Shown here piece by piece: positions 17,390 to 27,271 of a stretch of DNA of 64,000 bases (position 1 is its first letter; each line of letters starts with the position of its first letter). Under the pieces are notes generated by a model, which had not been told where the DNA came from, searched no databases, and saw only the letters and a program-made list of their open reading frames with translations. Position numbers and translations under genes: made by a program. Origin of the DNA: Hydrogenophilales bacterium (GTDB taxonomy: Bacteria > Pseudomonadota > Gammaproteobacteria > Burkholderiales > Thiobacillaceae); NCBI GenBank assembly GCA_024636675.1, contig JAGXGM010000028.1, forward strand, positions 1 through 64,000, written 5' to 3'.

Positions 17390-17416
17390 TAATCGGCATT
17401 CCGGCGTCAAACTTAA
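17390..17416 (-). promoter_or_regulatory. Sigma-28 (FliA) promoter for cheYZ
   Basis: Reading the minus strand, TTAAGTTT, an 11-nt spacer and GCCGATTA match the enteric FliA consensus TAAAGTTT-N11-GCCGATAA at 14 of 16 positions with exact spacing. It lies about 40 bases upstream of the cheY start. Confidence 0.85.
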
Positions 17417-17537
17417 GCACTGAACCGGGCAGAAACCGGATCTTTAGCAGACACCCTGCTCGTCCCCGAACGTAGTGCCCCGCGGCCGCGCGCGCTAGCT
17501 TGTGCGGGTGTGACAACGCCGGATGTCTGCGCCACCA

Positions 17538-18608
17538 TTAAACGTGCGGAAACGGCTCGGCAAAACGCTCGCGGATGGCCACGATGCCGGGCAGTTCCTG
17601 CAGGAACACCTCGACCAGCGCCGGGTCGAAGTGCTTGCCGTTATTGTCCTTGATCAGCTCCACCGCGTCCTCGACCGTCCAGGCCTTTTTATAGGGCCGC
17701 ACCGAGGTCAGCGCGTCGAACACGTCAGCCAGCGCAGCGATCCGGCCAGCCTGTGGAATCGCCTCACCCGCCATCCCGTTGGGATAGCCGCTGCCGTCCC
17801 ATTTTTCGTGGTGGGTGAGCGCAATTTCGCGCGCCATGCACATCAGGTCGGAATCGTCGCCAGCGAGTAGTTTTTCACCGATAGCGGCATGGGTCTTCAT
17901 GATTTCCCACTCATGCGGCTCGAATTTTCCCGGTTTGAGCATGACGGCATCAGGGATGCCGATCTTGCCGATGTCGTGCATCGGACTGGCGTTCAGGATC
18001 AGCTCACAGTCGGCTCCGCTCCAGCCGATCGCGCCGGCGAGCAGCGCGCAGCTGTGGCTCATGCGCAGGATGTGATTGCCGGTCTCCTCGTCGCGGTACT
18101 CCGCCGCCATGCCGAGCCGCTGCACAATCTGCAGGCGGGTACGCCGCAATTCCTCGGTGCGCGCCTGCACCATATCCTCCAGCACCGCCTTCTGGTCGTA
18201 CATCAGGCGGTGGGCCATTTGCGCGTCCAGCAGGTTACGCACCCGCATCAGCAATTCATTGCGGTCAAAGGGCTTGCAGATGAAATCGCGCGCGCCCGCG
18301 GCAAGCGCGCGCAGCAGATAATCCTTGCCGTACTGGGCGGTGAGAATCACGATGGGCGGCAGCAACGGGTCGTTCAGCGCTTTCAGCTGCTCCATCACCT
18401 GATAGCCGTCCATGTGTGGCATGTTGATGTCGAGCAGAATAAGCGCGGGCTGGGTGATTCGATAGAGGTCGATGACCACACGCGGGTCGTCCGCCAGCAC
18501 CAGGCTCTGATAACCCTGGCTACGCAGCATCTTGTCCAGCAGCTTGAGATTGGCCGGCTCGTCATCGACGATGAGAATGCACTCTCTGTTCAGGGATTCG
18601 TTGCTCAT
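17538..18608 (-). CDS. Response regulator with HD-GYP domain (probable c-di-GMP phosphodiesterase)
   Basis: A 356-residue two-domain protein. The N-terminal receiver has the acidic pair LIVDDE, phospho-acceptor Asp in LILLDINMPHMDG and the Lys in ICKPFD. After a short coiled coil (MVQARTEELRRTRLQIVQRL) comes a full HD-GYP domain with MHDIGKIGIPD, the HHEKWDGSGYP signature and the downstream DVFDALTSVRPYKK. HD-GYP enzymes hydrolyse c-di-GMP, so phosphorylation may lower c-di-GMP and release the YcgR brake. The start overlaps the hybrid kinase gene by 4 bases, which makes the kinase its likely partner. Confidence 0.93.
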   Translation of the reverse strand: MSNESLNRECILIVDDEPANLKLLDKMLRSQGYQSLVLADDPRVVIDLYRITQPALILLDINMPHMDGYQVMEQLKALNDPLLPPIVILTAQYGKDYLLRALAAGARDFICKPFDRNELLMRVRNLLDAQMAHRLMYDQKAVLEDMVQARTEELRRTRLQIVQRLGMAAEYRDEETGNHILRMSHSCALLAGAIGWSGADCELILNASPMHDIGKIGIPDAVMLKPGKFEPHEWEIMKTHAAIGEKLLAGDDSDLMCMAREIALTHHEKWDGSGYPNGMAGEAIPQAGRIAALADVFDALTSVRPYKKAWTVEDAVELIKDNNGKHFDPALVEVFLQELPGIVAIRERFAEPFPHV

Positions 18609-21600
18609 GCTACTTTCTCCTGTTGGTCCGGCAGCAGGCAGCGATCGAGCATGCCGAAAAAGCTGGGGACGTCGATGGGTTTGGTCAGGTATTCGCTGAA
18701 CCCTGCCGCGCGGCCGCGCTCGATGTCGCGGGGCATGGCGTTGGCGGTGATGGCAATCACCGGAATGGCCTGCAGGCGCGCGTCGGCCCTGAGCACCTCC
18801 AGCACCTGGTAGCCATCCATTCCAGGCATGTTGATGTCGAGCAGGATCAGCTCGGGATGGCGCGCCTGTGCCAGTTCGATGCCCAGTTCCGGCGTGTGGG
18901 CCGTCAGCAGGTGGATGTGCGGGCGGTGGCCTAGAATCTGTGCGACCAGCTTGATGTTGGACGGGTTGTCCTCGATGTAGAGCACGAGGTGCTGCACCGC
19001 GTCGCTGCGCTGCCCCGGCTCGGCGCCTTCACCCGCCGGGCCCGGGCGATCCGGGGCGGCGTCGGCCATGGATTCCAGCGGCAGTTCGACCCAGAAGGTA
19101 CTGCCCACGCCAGGTTCGCTCTCGACCCCCACCGCACCGCCCATCATCTCGACGATGCGCTGGGTGATGGTGAGGCCGATGCCGGTGCCTTCGATGTCGC
19201 TGTGCCCGGCGTCAAGCCGGTTGAAAGGCTGGAACAGTTCCGTCAGGCGTTCGGCCGGTATGCCCGGGCCGCTGTCGGTAACCCGGATGCGCAGCCGGTC
19301 GGCACCCTCTAGCTGTACCTCGATGCGCACGCTGCCGCCGTCTCGATTGTATTTGATGGCATTGGACAGCAGGTTGAGCAAGGCCTGCTTGAGCCGCGTG
19401 CGATCGGCCCGCACCGCCGTGCCCTTGAGTCCCTTGTGGCTGAACTGGATGTCGCGCTGGTCGGCCAGCGGACCGACCAGCGCCAGACAATCCTCGACGA
19501 TGAGACACACCTCCACCGGCTCCAGCGACAGGTCAATGTGGCCGGATTCGACTTTGGACAGATCCAGCACTTCGTTGATCAGCTCCAGCAGGTGACGGCC
19601 CGCCTTGAGAATCTCCCCCACATTGTCCTGATGCTCATCGGGCAGCGTGGCGTCGTATTCCATGAGCTGGCTAAAACCGAGGATGGCGTTCATCGGTGTG
19701 CGCAACTCGTGGCTCATGCTGGAAAGAAAGTCGGATTTGGCGTGATTGGCGCGCCCGGCCTCGTCGCAGGCGGCGACCAGCGCCTGTTCGGCCTCCACCT
19801 GTCCGGTAATGTCCTGCACGGTGCCGCTCAGGCGGATCATGCTTCCCGCCGCGTCGGTTTGGGCCTGCGCCAGTTCATGCACATGACGCACGGTGCCGTC
19901 TGGCCGTACGATGCGGTGCACCACGTCGTGGTGACCACTTTGCTCAGCCTGTTTTTCGCTATCGATCACCAATCCCCGGTCGTCCGGGTGAATCGCCGCG
20001 CGAAAGGCCTCGACGCTGGGCGCGAAGCTGCCCGGTTCATGGCCAAAGATGCGGTAGATCTCGTCCGACCAGCTCAGCTCGCCGCTGCGCACGTCGGCGC
20101 TCCAGTTGCCGATGCTCGCCAGCGTCTGTGCCTCGCGCAACTGGCGCTCGCGTTCGGCCAGCGCCAGTTCTGCGCACTTGCGATCATGAATGTCCTGCAC
20201 CACCCCCAGCATCTGCAAAGGCGTGCCGGCAGCATCGCGCACCACCGCACCGCGCTCCAGCAGCCAGCGCACGCTGCCATCGGGCCACACCACGCGATGC
20301 TCGATCTCGTAGGGTGCGTCGTGCTCGACGCAGGCATTGACGGCGTCGAGCACAGCCTGGCGGTCCTCCGGGTGGATCACGCGAAGGAAGTTGGCGTAGG
20401 AGGTTTCGAGATCCCCCTCGGGATGCCCAAATAGCGGCGCGATGCGTTCGGTCCAGAACAACTCGCCTGTCTGGATATTCCATTCCCAGGTGCCTATGTT
20501 GGCAAAGAGCTGCCCGCGGCGCAGCCTTTCCTTGTGTGACTCCGCCGCCTCCTCGGCGCGCTTGCGGGCCAGGGCATTGCTAATGACATCCGCCATGAGC
20601 TTGAGCGGCTCGATTTCCCCGGGCACCCAGTCGCGCCGACAGCGCACGGCATCAAAACCGACAAAGCCGAAGGTTTTCCCCTTTTTTTGCAGCGGAAAGG
20701 CAAACAGCGACTGGATCTGCTGGTCCTCGAACAAGGCCTTTTCCCTGGCAGCCTCGGGGGGCAAACCGGCCACATCCGGCACGACGATGATGTCTCCCCT
20801 CGATATCTGCTGCTGCCACCAGGGCGCCCTCTCCAGCGGCATGTCCTGGACCTTGTCGCGCTGGGGTTCGATGCCCTCGGCGCACCACTCGTGGGTGTTG
20901 CTCATGCGCGTGCCAGCTTCTGAAAACAGGAACAGGTAGGCACGGTCGGCCCCCAGATGTTCGCCGCTGTGTTGCAGGGTCCGGTCGATCGCCGCGTCCA
21001 TCTCTGCTGCGGACGCGGCCAGCAGGTCGGCGCCCGCCTCTGCAATCAGGCGCCGCAATTCGCCTTGCCGGCGCAACGCATCTTCGACTGCCTTCACATG
21101 AGTGATGTCAGTGCGCATCGACACGTACTGGTAGAGCTTGCCCTCGCTGTCGAGAAAGGGAACGATGGTGGACTCCACCCAGTAGCGGCTGCCGTCCTTG
21201 CGCCGGTTGCAGATTTCGCCCTGCCACACAATACCGCCGGTGATAGCGCGCCACAGGCTTTGGTAGAACGCTGGCGGGTGCTCTCCCGACTTGACGATGC
21301 GATGGTTCTGCCCCAGCAACTCGCTGCGCGAGTAACCACTGATCTGGCAAAACTTGTCGTTGACGTAGGTGATGTTGCCGGCGTGGTCGGCGATGCTGAC
21401 GATGGCGTGCTGATCCAGCGCCAGATGTTCGCGCTCGCGCTTGTAAAGGGTGGTTTCCAGGCGCTGTCGAATGGCGCTGTTTTGTCGCGCCCGCCGAGCC
21501 CGCGCGGTGACCGCCGCCACCAGATAATCCGTCAGCACGGGTTTGACCAGAAAATCGTCACCACCAAGATAAAGCGCCTGCAATTGCCGCGAGATGTCGG

Positions 21601-22600
21601 CCTCGGCGGAAAGAAACAAGATAGGCAGATGCAGCTGTTCGTCCCGCTCGCGCAGCACCGCCGCCAACTCGGGACCGCTGGCCTCGGCCATGTCCACTTC
21701 GAGCACGGCCACGTCGGGGACGAAATCGCTCAGCGCGTCCATGATCCGCAGCGGCTGCGACAGCGTGCGCACCGCCATGCCGGCCGCGCGCAGCACGGCG
21801 GCATGGGTTTCCAGCAGCATCGGATCGTCGTCCACCAGCAGCACGCGGTAGGGCTGCGGCGGCTGGCGATCGGTGAGTGTGTCCAGCAGGCCGATCAGCC
21901 GGCCGGCATCCACCGGTTTGACCAGATAGCGGCAGGCGCCGGCACGAAAGGCTGCCAGACGCGACGGCAGATCATCGCGCGCCGAGATCAGGACAACAGG
22001 CGGGCAGCGTCCCTGATTGGCCTTGAGTTTCACCAGCAACTCGGCGCTGGCGGCGTCGTCTTCGGGGAAGACCACCTCCATCACCAGCGCGGCGGGGTGT
22101 TCCGCATCGGTGGCCATGCACGCGGCGCAGAACCCGGCCGGCTCGGCGAACACCCGCACCCGGTAGCCATCGTCCCGCAAGGCCTGGCTCAGGCGACCGG
22201 CCTGTGCCGGGTCGGTCTCGAGCAAGTGGATCAGCGGCGAGTGATCGAGGCGCGGCGGCGGTTCAGGGGCGCCTTGCAGCTGAATGCGTGCCAGCTGATC
22301 CATGCGGTCAAGATCGCTGCCGATGGCCTGCCATTCCGCTTCGGTCGGTGCAGCCCCGGACTTGAGCTGGGCCGCCAGCCGGGCCTCCAGCGCGCATGCG
22401 GCGTCCGACACCGGCTGCATGCCGAAGAGGCCAGCCGAACTGGTAATGGATTGCATCATACGACGCAGCGCTTCTGCCTCGGCCGCTTGCCAGACAGTCA
22501 GGCTTTGGACCTGCGCATGAACGGCGTCTATCCGTCCGGGGAGCTGGTCGGCAAACTGACGGCGCAGTTCAGCGAGCGTGTCGGAAGTGGGTAATGTCAT
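18605..22600 (-). CDS. Large hybrid sensor histidine kinase (Hpt-like, 2 pseudo-receivers, PAS, GAF, 2 PAS, kinase, receiver)
   Basis: A 1331-residue soluble kinase without obvious membrane helices. In order: an Hpt-like helical bundle (~1-105) whose usual His position is Gln50 (MQSITSSAGLFG); receiver 1 (~122-240) with Glu175 at the phospho-acceptor site (LVMEVVFPE); receiver 2 (~251-370) with Glu301 there (AVLEVDMAE); PAS (~392-505); GAF (~525-680); two PAS domains (~700-810 and ~825-935); HisKA with His964 (SMSHELRTPMNAILG); HATPase (NLLSNAIKYN, GTGIGLTI); and a C-terminal receiver with an intact Asp1255 (LILLDINMPGMDG). It overlaps the HD-GYP regulator gene by 4 bases. The unusual N-terminus is discussed under findings. 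Signal sensed is unknown. Confidence 0.92.
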   Translation of the reverse strand: MTLPTSDTLAELRRQFADQLPGRIDAVHAQVQSLTVWQAAEAEALRRMMQSITSSAGLFGMQPVSDAACALEARLAAQLKSGAAPTEAEWQAIGSDLDRMDQLARIQLQGAPEPPPRLDHSPLIHLLETDPAQAGRLSQALRDDGYRVRVFAEPAGFCAACMATDAEHPAALVMEVVFPEDDAASAELLVKLKANQGRCPPVVLISARDDLPSRLAAFRAGACRYLVKPVDAGRLIGLLDTLTDRQPPQPYRVLLVDDDPMLLETHAAVLRAAGMAVRTLSQPLRIMDALSDFVPDVAVLEVDMAEASGPELAAVLRERDEQLHLPILFLSAEADISRQLQALYLGGDDFLVKPVLTDYLVAAVTARARRARQNSAIRQRLETTLYKREREHLALDQHAIVSIADHAGNITYVNDKFCQISGYSRSELLGQNHRIVKSGEHPPAFYQSLWRAITGGIVWQGEICNRRKDGSRYWVESTIVPFLDSEGKLYQYVSMRTDITHVKAVEDALRRQGELRRLIAEAGADLLAASAAEMDAAIDRTLQHSGEHLGADRAYLFLFSEAGTRMSNTHEWCAEGIEPQRDKVQDMPLERAPWWQQQISRGDIIVVPDVAGLPPEAAREKALFEDQQIQSLFAFPLQKKGKTFGFVGFDAVRCRRDWVPGEIEPLKLMADVISNALARKRAEEAAESHKERLRRGQLFANIGTWEWNIQTGELFWTERIAPLFGHPEGDLETSYANFLRVIHPEDRQAVLDAVNACVEHDAPYEIEHRVVWPDGSVRWLLERGAVVRDAAGTPLQMLGVVQDIHDRKCAELALAERERQLREAQTLASIGNWSADVRSGELSWSDEIYRIFGHEPGSFAPSVEAFRAAIHPDDRGLVIDSEKQAEQSGHHDVVHRIVRPDGTVRHVHELAQAQTDAAGSMIRLSGTVQDITGQVEAEQALVAACDEAGRANHAKSDFLSSMSHELRTPMNAILGFSQLMEYDATLPDEHQDNVGEILKAGRHLLELINEVLDLSKVESGHIDLSLEPVEVCLIVEDCLALVGPLADQRDIQFSHKGLKGTAVRADRTRLKQALLNLLSNAIKYNRDGGSVRIEVQLEGADRLRIRVTDSGPGIPAERLTELFQPFNRLDAGHSDIEGTGIGLTITQRIVEMMGGAVGVESEPGVGSTFWVELPLESMADAAPDRPGPAGEGAEPGQRSDAVQHLVLYIEDNPSNIKLVAQILGHRPHIHLLTAHTPELGIELAQARHPELILLDINMPGMDGYQVLEVLRADARLQAIPVIAITANAMPRDIERGRAAGFSEYLTKPIDVPSFFGMLDRCLLPDQQEKVA

Positions 22601-22735
22601 GCATGCAATTTTGTTTTATCCGTTTCTGAACGATACGATAAAACCACAATTTTTATAAGGCCTTTATGCCCTCCGGGAATCGGCACGCTGTCTGTCCTGG
22701 AAGAAACGGCAAAAACACTGCTGTCTGAAGCCCTT

Positions 22736-23803
22736 CTAAACCCGCATCGCCCGGTTGCCGTGCGTTGCAAAGAATTGCAGCACCCGCCCCGGCAGTTCAT
22801 GCAAAGGGCCGACGTCGTGGGTGGCGCCGATGGCGATGGCTTCCTTGGGCATGCCGAAAACCACGCATGAGGCTTCGTCCTGCGCCAGGTTGTAGGCGCC
22901 GGCCTTTTTCATTTCCAGCATTCCCGCTGCGCCGTCACGGCCCATACCGGTGAGGATGACGCCGACCGCGTTCTTGCCGGCGCTCAGCGCGGCCGAATTG
23001 AACAGCACGTCGACCGAGGGGCGGTGGCGGTTCACCGGCGGCCCCTGATCGAGTTTGGTCATGTAGTTGGCACCACTGCGCACCAGCAGCAGATGGGAAT
23101 GTCCCGGCGCCAGATAGGCATGGCCCGGCAGCACGCGTTCCCCGCCTTCGGCCTCCTTGACGGAAATCCGGGACAGCTTGTCGAGCCGGTTGGCGAACGA
23201 ACGGGTAAAGCCTTCCGGCATGTGCTGGGTGATCAGGATGCCGGGGCAATCGGGCGGCAACTGGATCAGGAAATCCTTGATCGCTTCGGTGCCGCCGGTG
23301 GAAGCGCCGATGATGATCACCTTTTCGCTGCTGGTGAACGGATTGCGCACGGCCGCCAGCGGGGTGCCGTCGGTGTGGCTCGGCACCTTGACGCGTGGCT
23401 TGATATTGGCCCGGGATGCAACGCGGATTTTATCCGCGATCAGGTCGGCGTACTCCAGCATGCCGCTCTGGATCGACATCTTTGGCTTGGTGACGAAATC
23501 CACCGCGCCCAGTTCCAGTGCGCGCATGGTGATTTCAGACCCCCGCTCGGTCAGCGACGACACCATCACCACCGGCATCGGACGCAGCCGCATCAGCTTC
23601 TCGAGAAACTCGAGACCGTCCATTTTCGGCATTTCCACATCCAGCGTGAGCACGTCCGGATTGGTCTGCTTGATCAGATCGCGCGCCACCAGCGGATCAG
23701 GCGCCACCCCCACCACTTCCATGTCCGCCTGGCTGTTGATGATCTCCTTCATCACGCCGCGGATCAGCGCCGAATCATCCACTATCAAAACCTTGATTTT
23801 CAT
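22736..23803 (-). CDS. cheB: Chemotaxis protein-glutamate methylesterase/glutamine deamidase CheB
   Basis: A 355-residue protein with an N-terminal receiver (acidic pair LIVDDSA, Asp55 in [12 protein letters not shown]) and a C-terminal methylesterase whose Ser-His-Asp triad is seen in [16 protein letters not shown] and MGRDGAAGM. CheB-P removes methyl groups from receptors and so opposes CheR. It follows cheR and cheD in the same direction, with 24 bases from cheD. Confidence 0.96.
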   Translation of the reverse strand: MKIKVLIVDDSALIRGVMKEIINSQADMEVVGVAPDPLVARDLIKQTNPDVLTLDVEMPKMDGLEFLEKLMRLRPMPVVMVSSLTERGSEITMRALELGAVDFVTKPKMSIQSGMLEYADLIADKIRVASRANIKPRVKVPSHTDGTPLAAVRNPFTSSEKVIIIGASTGGTEAIKDFLIQLPPDCPGILITQHMPEGFTRSFANRLDKLSRISVKEAEGGERVLPGHAYLAPGHSHLLLVRSGANYMTKLDQGPPVNRHRPSVDVLFNSAALSAGKNAVGVILTGMGRDGAAGMLEMKKAGAYNLAQDEASCVVFGMPKEAIAIGATHDVGPLHELPGRVLQFFATHGNRAMRV

Positions 23804-23827
23804 CTTGTTTGCTTTCTGCAGATCAGA

Positions 23828-24436
23828 TCAAAACAGATCGACGTCGCCACCCACATCACAGGCCTTGAGCCGGGTCGCGTAGTCCTGCTCCCGCTTCACC
23901 AGCGTGTAGTTGTTGAGCTGTTTGAGTTTTTTAACCAGCACCTTGCCGGTGGCCGGAAAGAAATACACCTTGCGCGGATGCACATCGTTCAGATCTTCCG
24001 CCACGATACGGATATTTTCTGCGTGCAGAAAATCGCGCACGAAGCGGGCATTGCGCTCGCCCACATTGATGCTGGTAAAGCCACGCAGGACATTGCCGCC
24101 GCCAAACACCTTGGCTTCCAGGTTCTCGCGTCGCGCGCCTGCCTTGAGCAACTGGTTGATCAGCGTTTCCATGGCATAGGCGCCATAGCGCATCGATGCC
24201 GAGGCCGGGCTGCCGGCATCGCCACCGCTGTCCGGCAGCATGAAATGGTTCATGCCACCGATTCCCGACACACGGTCACGGATGCACGCCGCCACACAAG
24301 AGCCCAGCACGGTGACAATGAGCATCGGCTTGCCGGTGAAATAGTATTCGCCGGGCAATATCTTGGCGGTATCACAGTCGAATGTCCGGTCGTAATACAG
24401 GTTGGTCGCGAGTTGTTCTTCTACCGCGGGATTCAT
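23828..24436 (-). CDS. cheD: Chemoreceptor glutamine deamidase CheD
   Basis: A 202-residue CheD. The active-site Cys and His lie in [20 protein letters not shown] and NHFMLP; the Thr/Ser-containing segment around FGGGNVL is also conserved. CheD deamidates receptor Gln residues to Glu so that they can be methylated. The tail GGDVDLF resembles the tail of the CheZ-like protein at 37924 (SGDIELF). It overlaps cheR by 4 bases. Confidence 0.95.
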   Translation of the reverse strand: MNPAVEEQLATNLYYDRTFDCDTAKILPGEYYFTGKPMLIVTVLGSCVAACIRDRVSGIGGMNHFMLPDSGGDAGSPASASMRYGAYAMETLINQLLKAGARRENLEAKVFGGGNVLRGFTSINVGERNARFVRDFLHAENIRIVAEDLNDVHPRKVYFFPATGKVLVKKLKQLNNYTLVKREQDYATRLKACDVGGDVDLF

Positions 24437-25302
24437 GCAGGCTTCCTTGCGCCCCCATGGCGAGGGTCCAGCTCGTAGACCGTCTTGCCGCGCAGCTTGA
24501 ACGCATCGGAGGCATACATGAAGTTTTCGGAATGGCCGGCAAACAGCAGACCATCTGGTTTCATCAGCGGCACAAACCGCGCAAGAATCTGGCCCTGTGT
24601 GGGCTTGTCGAAATAGATCATGACATTGCGGCAGAAAATCACGTCGAACGGTCCACTCACCGGCCAGCTGCCGGCCAGCAGATTGAGCGGTTTGAAGGTC
24701 ACCAGCTGGCGCAGTTCGGGACGCACCCGCACCTGCCCCGAACGCTCGCCCGTGCCGCGCTGGAAGAAGCGCTTGACGCGATCCGACGCCATCTTGTCGA
24801 TACGCTCGGCCGGATACACCCCCTTGGCAGCCGTTTCCAGCACGTTGGTATCGATATCCGTAGCGATGATGCTGACCGGCGGAGTGAGTGTGCCAAACGC
24901 CTCACACACCGTCATGGCGATGGAATAGGGTTCCTCGCCGGTCGAGGCGGCCGAACACCAGATCGACAGCGATGCCTTCCGGCTCTTGATATGCTCGGCC
25001 AGGATCGGAAAATGGTGCGCCTCGCGAAAAAACGAGGTCAGGTTGGTCGTCAGCGCATTGGTGAAGGCCACCCACTCTTCGCTGTCTCGCCCGCTTTCCA
25101 GGCGGTCGAGGTATTCGGCGAAGGTGCCGATCCCTTTGGCACGCAAGCGCCGCGACAGGCGGCTGTAGACCATCTCCTGCTTGCTTTCGCCCAGCGAAAT
25201 CCCGGCCTGCTTGTAGATCAAAGCACGTACCCGCGCAAAATCGCGCGGCGTGAATTCGAAAATCCGGGTGTTGTCCTGCGGTTTATTCAATGCGGGCTTC
25301 AT
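24433..25302 (-). CDS. cheR: Chemotaxis protein methyltransferase CheR
   Basis: A 289-residue SAM-dependent methyltransferase. The N-terminal helical domain ([20 protein letters not shown]) is followed by the catalytic domain with SAM-binding [16 protein letters not shown] and the [14 protein letters not shown] segment. CheR methylates receptor Glu residues. Its beta-subdomain is the known binding site for C-terminal receptor pentapeptides, and three receptors encoded next door end in EWEEF, which fits such a tether. Confidence 0.96.
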   Translation of the reverse strand: MKPALNKPQDNTRIFEFTPRDFARVRALIYKQAGISLGESKQEMVYSRLSRRLRAKGIGTFAEYLDRLESGRDSEEWVAFTNALTTNLTSFFREAHHFPILAEHIKSRKASLSIWCSAASTGEEPYSIAMTVCEAFGTLTPPVSIIATDIDTNVLETAAKGVYPAERIDKMASDRVKRFFQRGTGERSGQVRVRPELRQLVTFKPLNLLAGSWPVSGPFDVIFCRNVMIYFDKPTQGQILARFVPLMKPDGLLFAGHSENFMYASDAFKLRGKTVYELDPRHGGARKPA

Positions 25303-25466
25303 GTCGAAATTCTTTGTCTGCTCAGTGCTCTGTTCTCAACATGCGCGCGCGTTTAAGGCGGGCTCGATATAACCGTACTGTAGTCACCGTACTGCACAAC
25401 GCAACGCTTCGTCCCTCAGCCTGATGATCCCGAGGAGATCACCAGGGCATCATTTTCCTCTTGCCA

Positions 25467-27143
25467 TCAAGCACCAGCCAGCTGCTTGCGCGCCGTGGCC
25501 GGACGGACGCCCAATGCCTTGGCGGCAGGAGCCCGGGCCTGTTGCCGAACCTGACCCTGTCCGCCCTGTACCAACCTGAAAGAGCCCACCAGTTCCGTCA
25601 GTTTCTCTGACTGTTCCTGCAGGCTTTCGGACGCCGCCGCGGCCTGCTCCACCAGCGCGGCATTCTGCTGGGTCACGTCGTCCATCTGGGTGATCGCCTC
25701 ATTGACCTGCTCGATGCCGGTGCTCTGCTCCTGGCTGGCCGCCGCAATCTCGCTCATGATGTCGGTGACCCGCTTGACCGAGTTGACGATCTCGTTCATC
25801 GATTCGCCGGCCTGATCCACCAGCTTGCCGCCGAGATCGACCTTGCCGACCGAATCCTCGATCAGGCCCTTGATTTCCTTGGCCGCGCTGGCGCTGCGTT
25901 GCGCCAGGTTGCGCACTTCGGAAGCGACGACGGCAAAACCGCGTCCCTGTTCGCCGGCACGCGCCGCTTCCACTGCGGCGTTCAAGGCCAGAATGTTGGT
26001 CTGGAAGGCAATGCCGTCGATCACGCCGATGATATCGGCAATCTTGCGCGAGCTGTCCTTGATCGAGGCCATGGTATCGACCACCTGGCTCACCACCTGG
26101 CCGCCCTTGACTGCGACATCGGCGGTGGAGACCACTAGCTGGTTGGCCTGGCGCGCGTTATCGGCGTTCTGCTTGACCGTGCTGGTCAGCTCCTCCATCG
26201 AACTGGCGGTTTCCTCAAGGCTGGATGCCTGCTGTTCGGTGCGGGAGGACAGGTCGAGGTTGCCGGTGGCGATCTCGCTGGCCCCCAGGCCCACTATCTC
26301 GGTGCTCTGCTTGATCTGGCCGATCAGCAGTTTGATGTTGATCTGCAGCACGCGCAGCGATTGAATCAGCGTGGATGCTTCTTCGACACCATTGGCCTCG
26401 ATCTGCCCGGTCAGGTCGCCCGAGCTCATGCGTTCGATGTCGCCCCGGACGCGCTCCAGAGGCACCACGACAATGCGGTAGCACATCACGGCGAATACGC
26501 CCGCCAGCGGCACGCCCAAGGCAGCGATCGCCATCAGCCAGCCGGTGAACGTCTGGTTGGCTTCGGTGCTGGCCAGCCAGGCCAGAATGCCGATCGCCAC
26601 GAACATGACAGCCATTGAAATGGCAGCGATCGACAGGATCGACTTCAGGGACAAGGCCTTCAGCGTGTCGCCGCAACAACGCTGCAGGAAAGACAGCCTG
26701 ACAGCATTGCCTTCCCGGATTGTCAGCGTCTTGTCGCCGCCCTTGATTGCGCGATAGGCAGCTTCCGCCGCCTGCACCTGGTCGCGGCTGGGTTTGGTCC
26801 GGATCGAGGAATACCCGATCATTTGCCCGTTTTCGATGAGGGGGGCGGCATTCGCCTGTACCCAGTAGTGGTCACCGTTCTTGCAGCGGTTCTTCACCAG
26901 CCCGGTCCACGCCTTGCCTTCCTTGAGGGTGCGCCAGAAATCCGCGAAGGCCTCGACCGGCATGTCGGGGTGGCGCACGATGTTCTGCGGCTGCCCGATC
27001 AGTTCTTCCTCACTGAATCCACTGATGTTGATGAAGTCCTGGTTGATGTAGGTAATGTTGCCGTGAAGGTCCGTCTTCGACACCACCGTTTCGGTGTCCT
27101 GCAAGACGTATTCGACGTTAGTCACCGGCATATTCGATCGCAT
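25467..27143 (-). CDS. aer: Aer-like methyl-accepting chemotaxis protein with PAS domain (1)
   Basis: The start is MRSNMPVTN at 27143; the ORF track extends further without support. The 558-residue protein has a cytoplasmic PAS domain very close to the FAD-binding PAS of E. coli Aer ([18 protein letters not shown], then [16 protein letters not shown]), a hydrophobic hairpin ([17 protein letters not shown] and a second helix), HAMP, and a signalling domain with the invariant tip [19 protein letters not shown]. Aer senses redox or energy state through FAD. It lacks the EWEEF tail found on the neighbouring transmembrane receptors. A sigma-28 promoter lies ~90 bases upstream. Confidence 0.93.
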   Translation of the reverse strand: MRSNMPVTNVEYVLQDTETVVSKTDLHGNITYINQDFINISGFSEEELIGQPQNIVRHPDMPVEAFADFWRTLKEGKAWTGLVKNRCKNGDHYWVQANAAPLIENGQMIGYSSIRTKPSRDQVQAAEAAYRAIKGGDKTLTIREGNAVRLSFLQRCCGDTLKALSLKSILSIAAISMAVMFVAIGILAWLASTEANQTFTGWLMAIAALGVPLAGVFAVMCYRIVVVPLERVRGDIERMSSGDLTGQIEANGVEEASTLIQSLRVLQINIKLLIGQIKQSTEIVGLGASEIATGNLDLSSRTEQQASSLEETASSMEELTSTVKQNADNARQANQLVVSTADVAVKGGQVVSQVVDTMASIKDSSRKIADIIGVIDGIAFQTNILALNAAVEAARAGEQGRGFAVVASEVRNLAQRSASAAKEIKGLIEDSVGKVDLGGKLVDQAGESMNEIVNSVKRVTDIMSEIAAASQEQSTGIEQVNEAITQMDDVTQQNAALVEQAAAASESLQEQSEKLTELVGSFRLVQGGQGQVRQQARAPAAKALGVRPATARKQLAGA

Positions 27144-27231
27144 TGATTCCCATCCTTCCCTGAAATGATTTAGCTGTCGTAAGCCGGCGATTGTCCCTTT
27201 TATCAACCAGGATAAAGCCTGCCTATAAGCT

Positions 27232-27258
27232 CTATCGGCAGGATAGCGGGGACCTTAA
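27232..27258 (-). promoter_or_regulatory. Sigma-28 (FliA) promoter for aer-like gene 1
   Basis: On the minus strand: TTAAGGTC, an 11-nt spacer, GCCGATAG. The -10 differs from consensus at one position and the spacing is exact. It sits between the two aer-like genes, so the downstream copy can be expressed on its own. Confidence 0.82.
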
Positions 27259-27271
27259 GCAAATTTACTGA

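Noticed and set aside
23024-24478. 484-codon plus-strand ORF opposite cheB/cheD
   Set aside because: Antisense shadow of two clear genes; composition rich in His, Gln and Arg and no domain visible.
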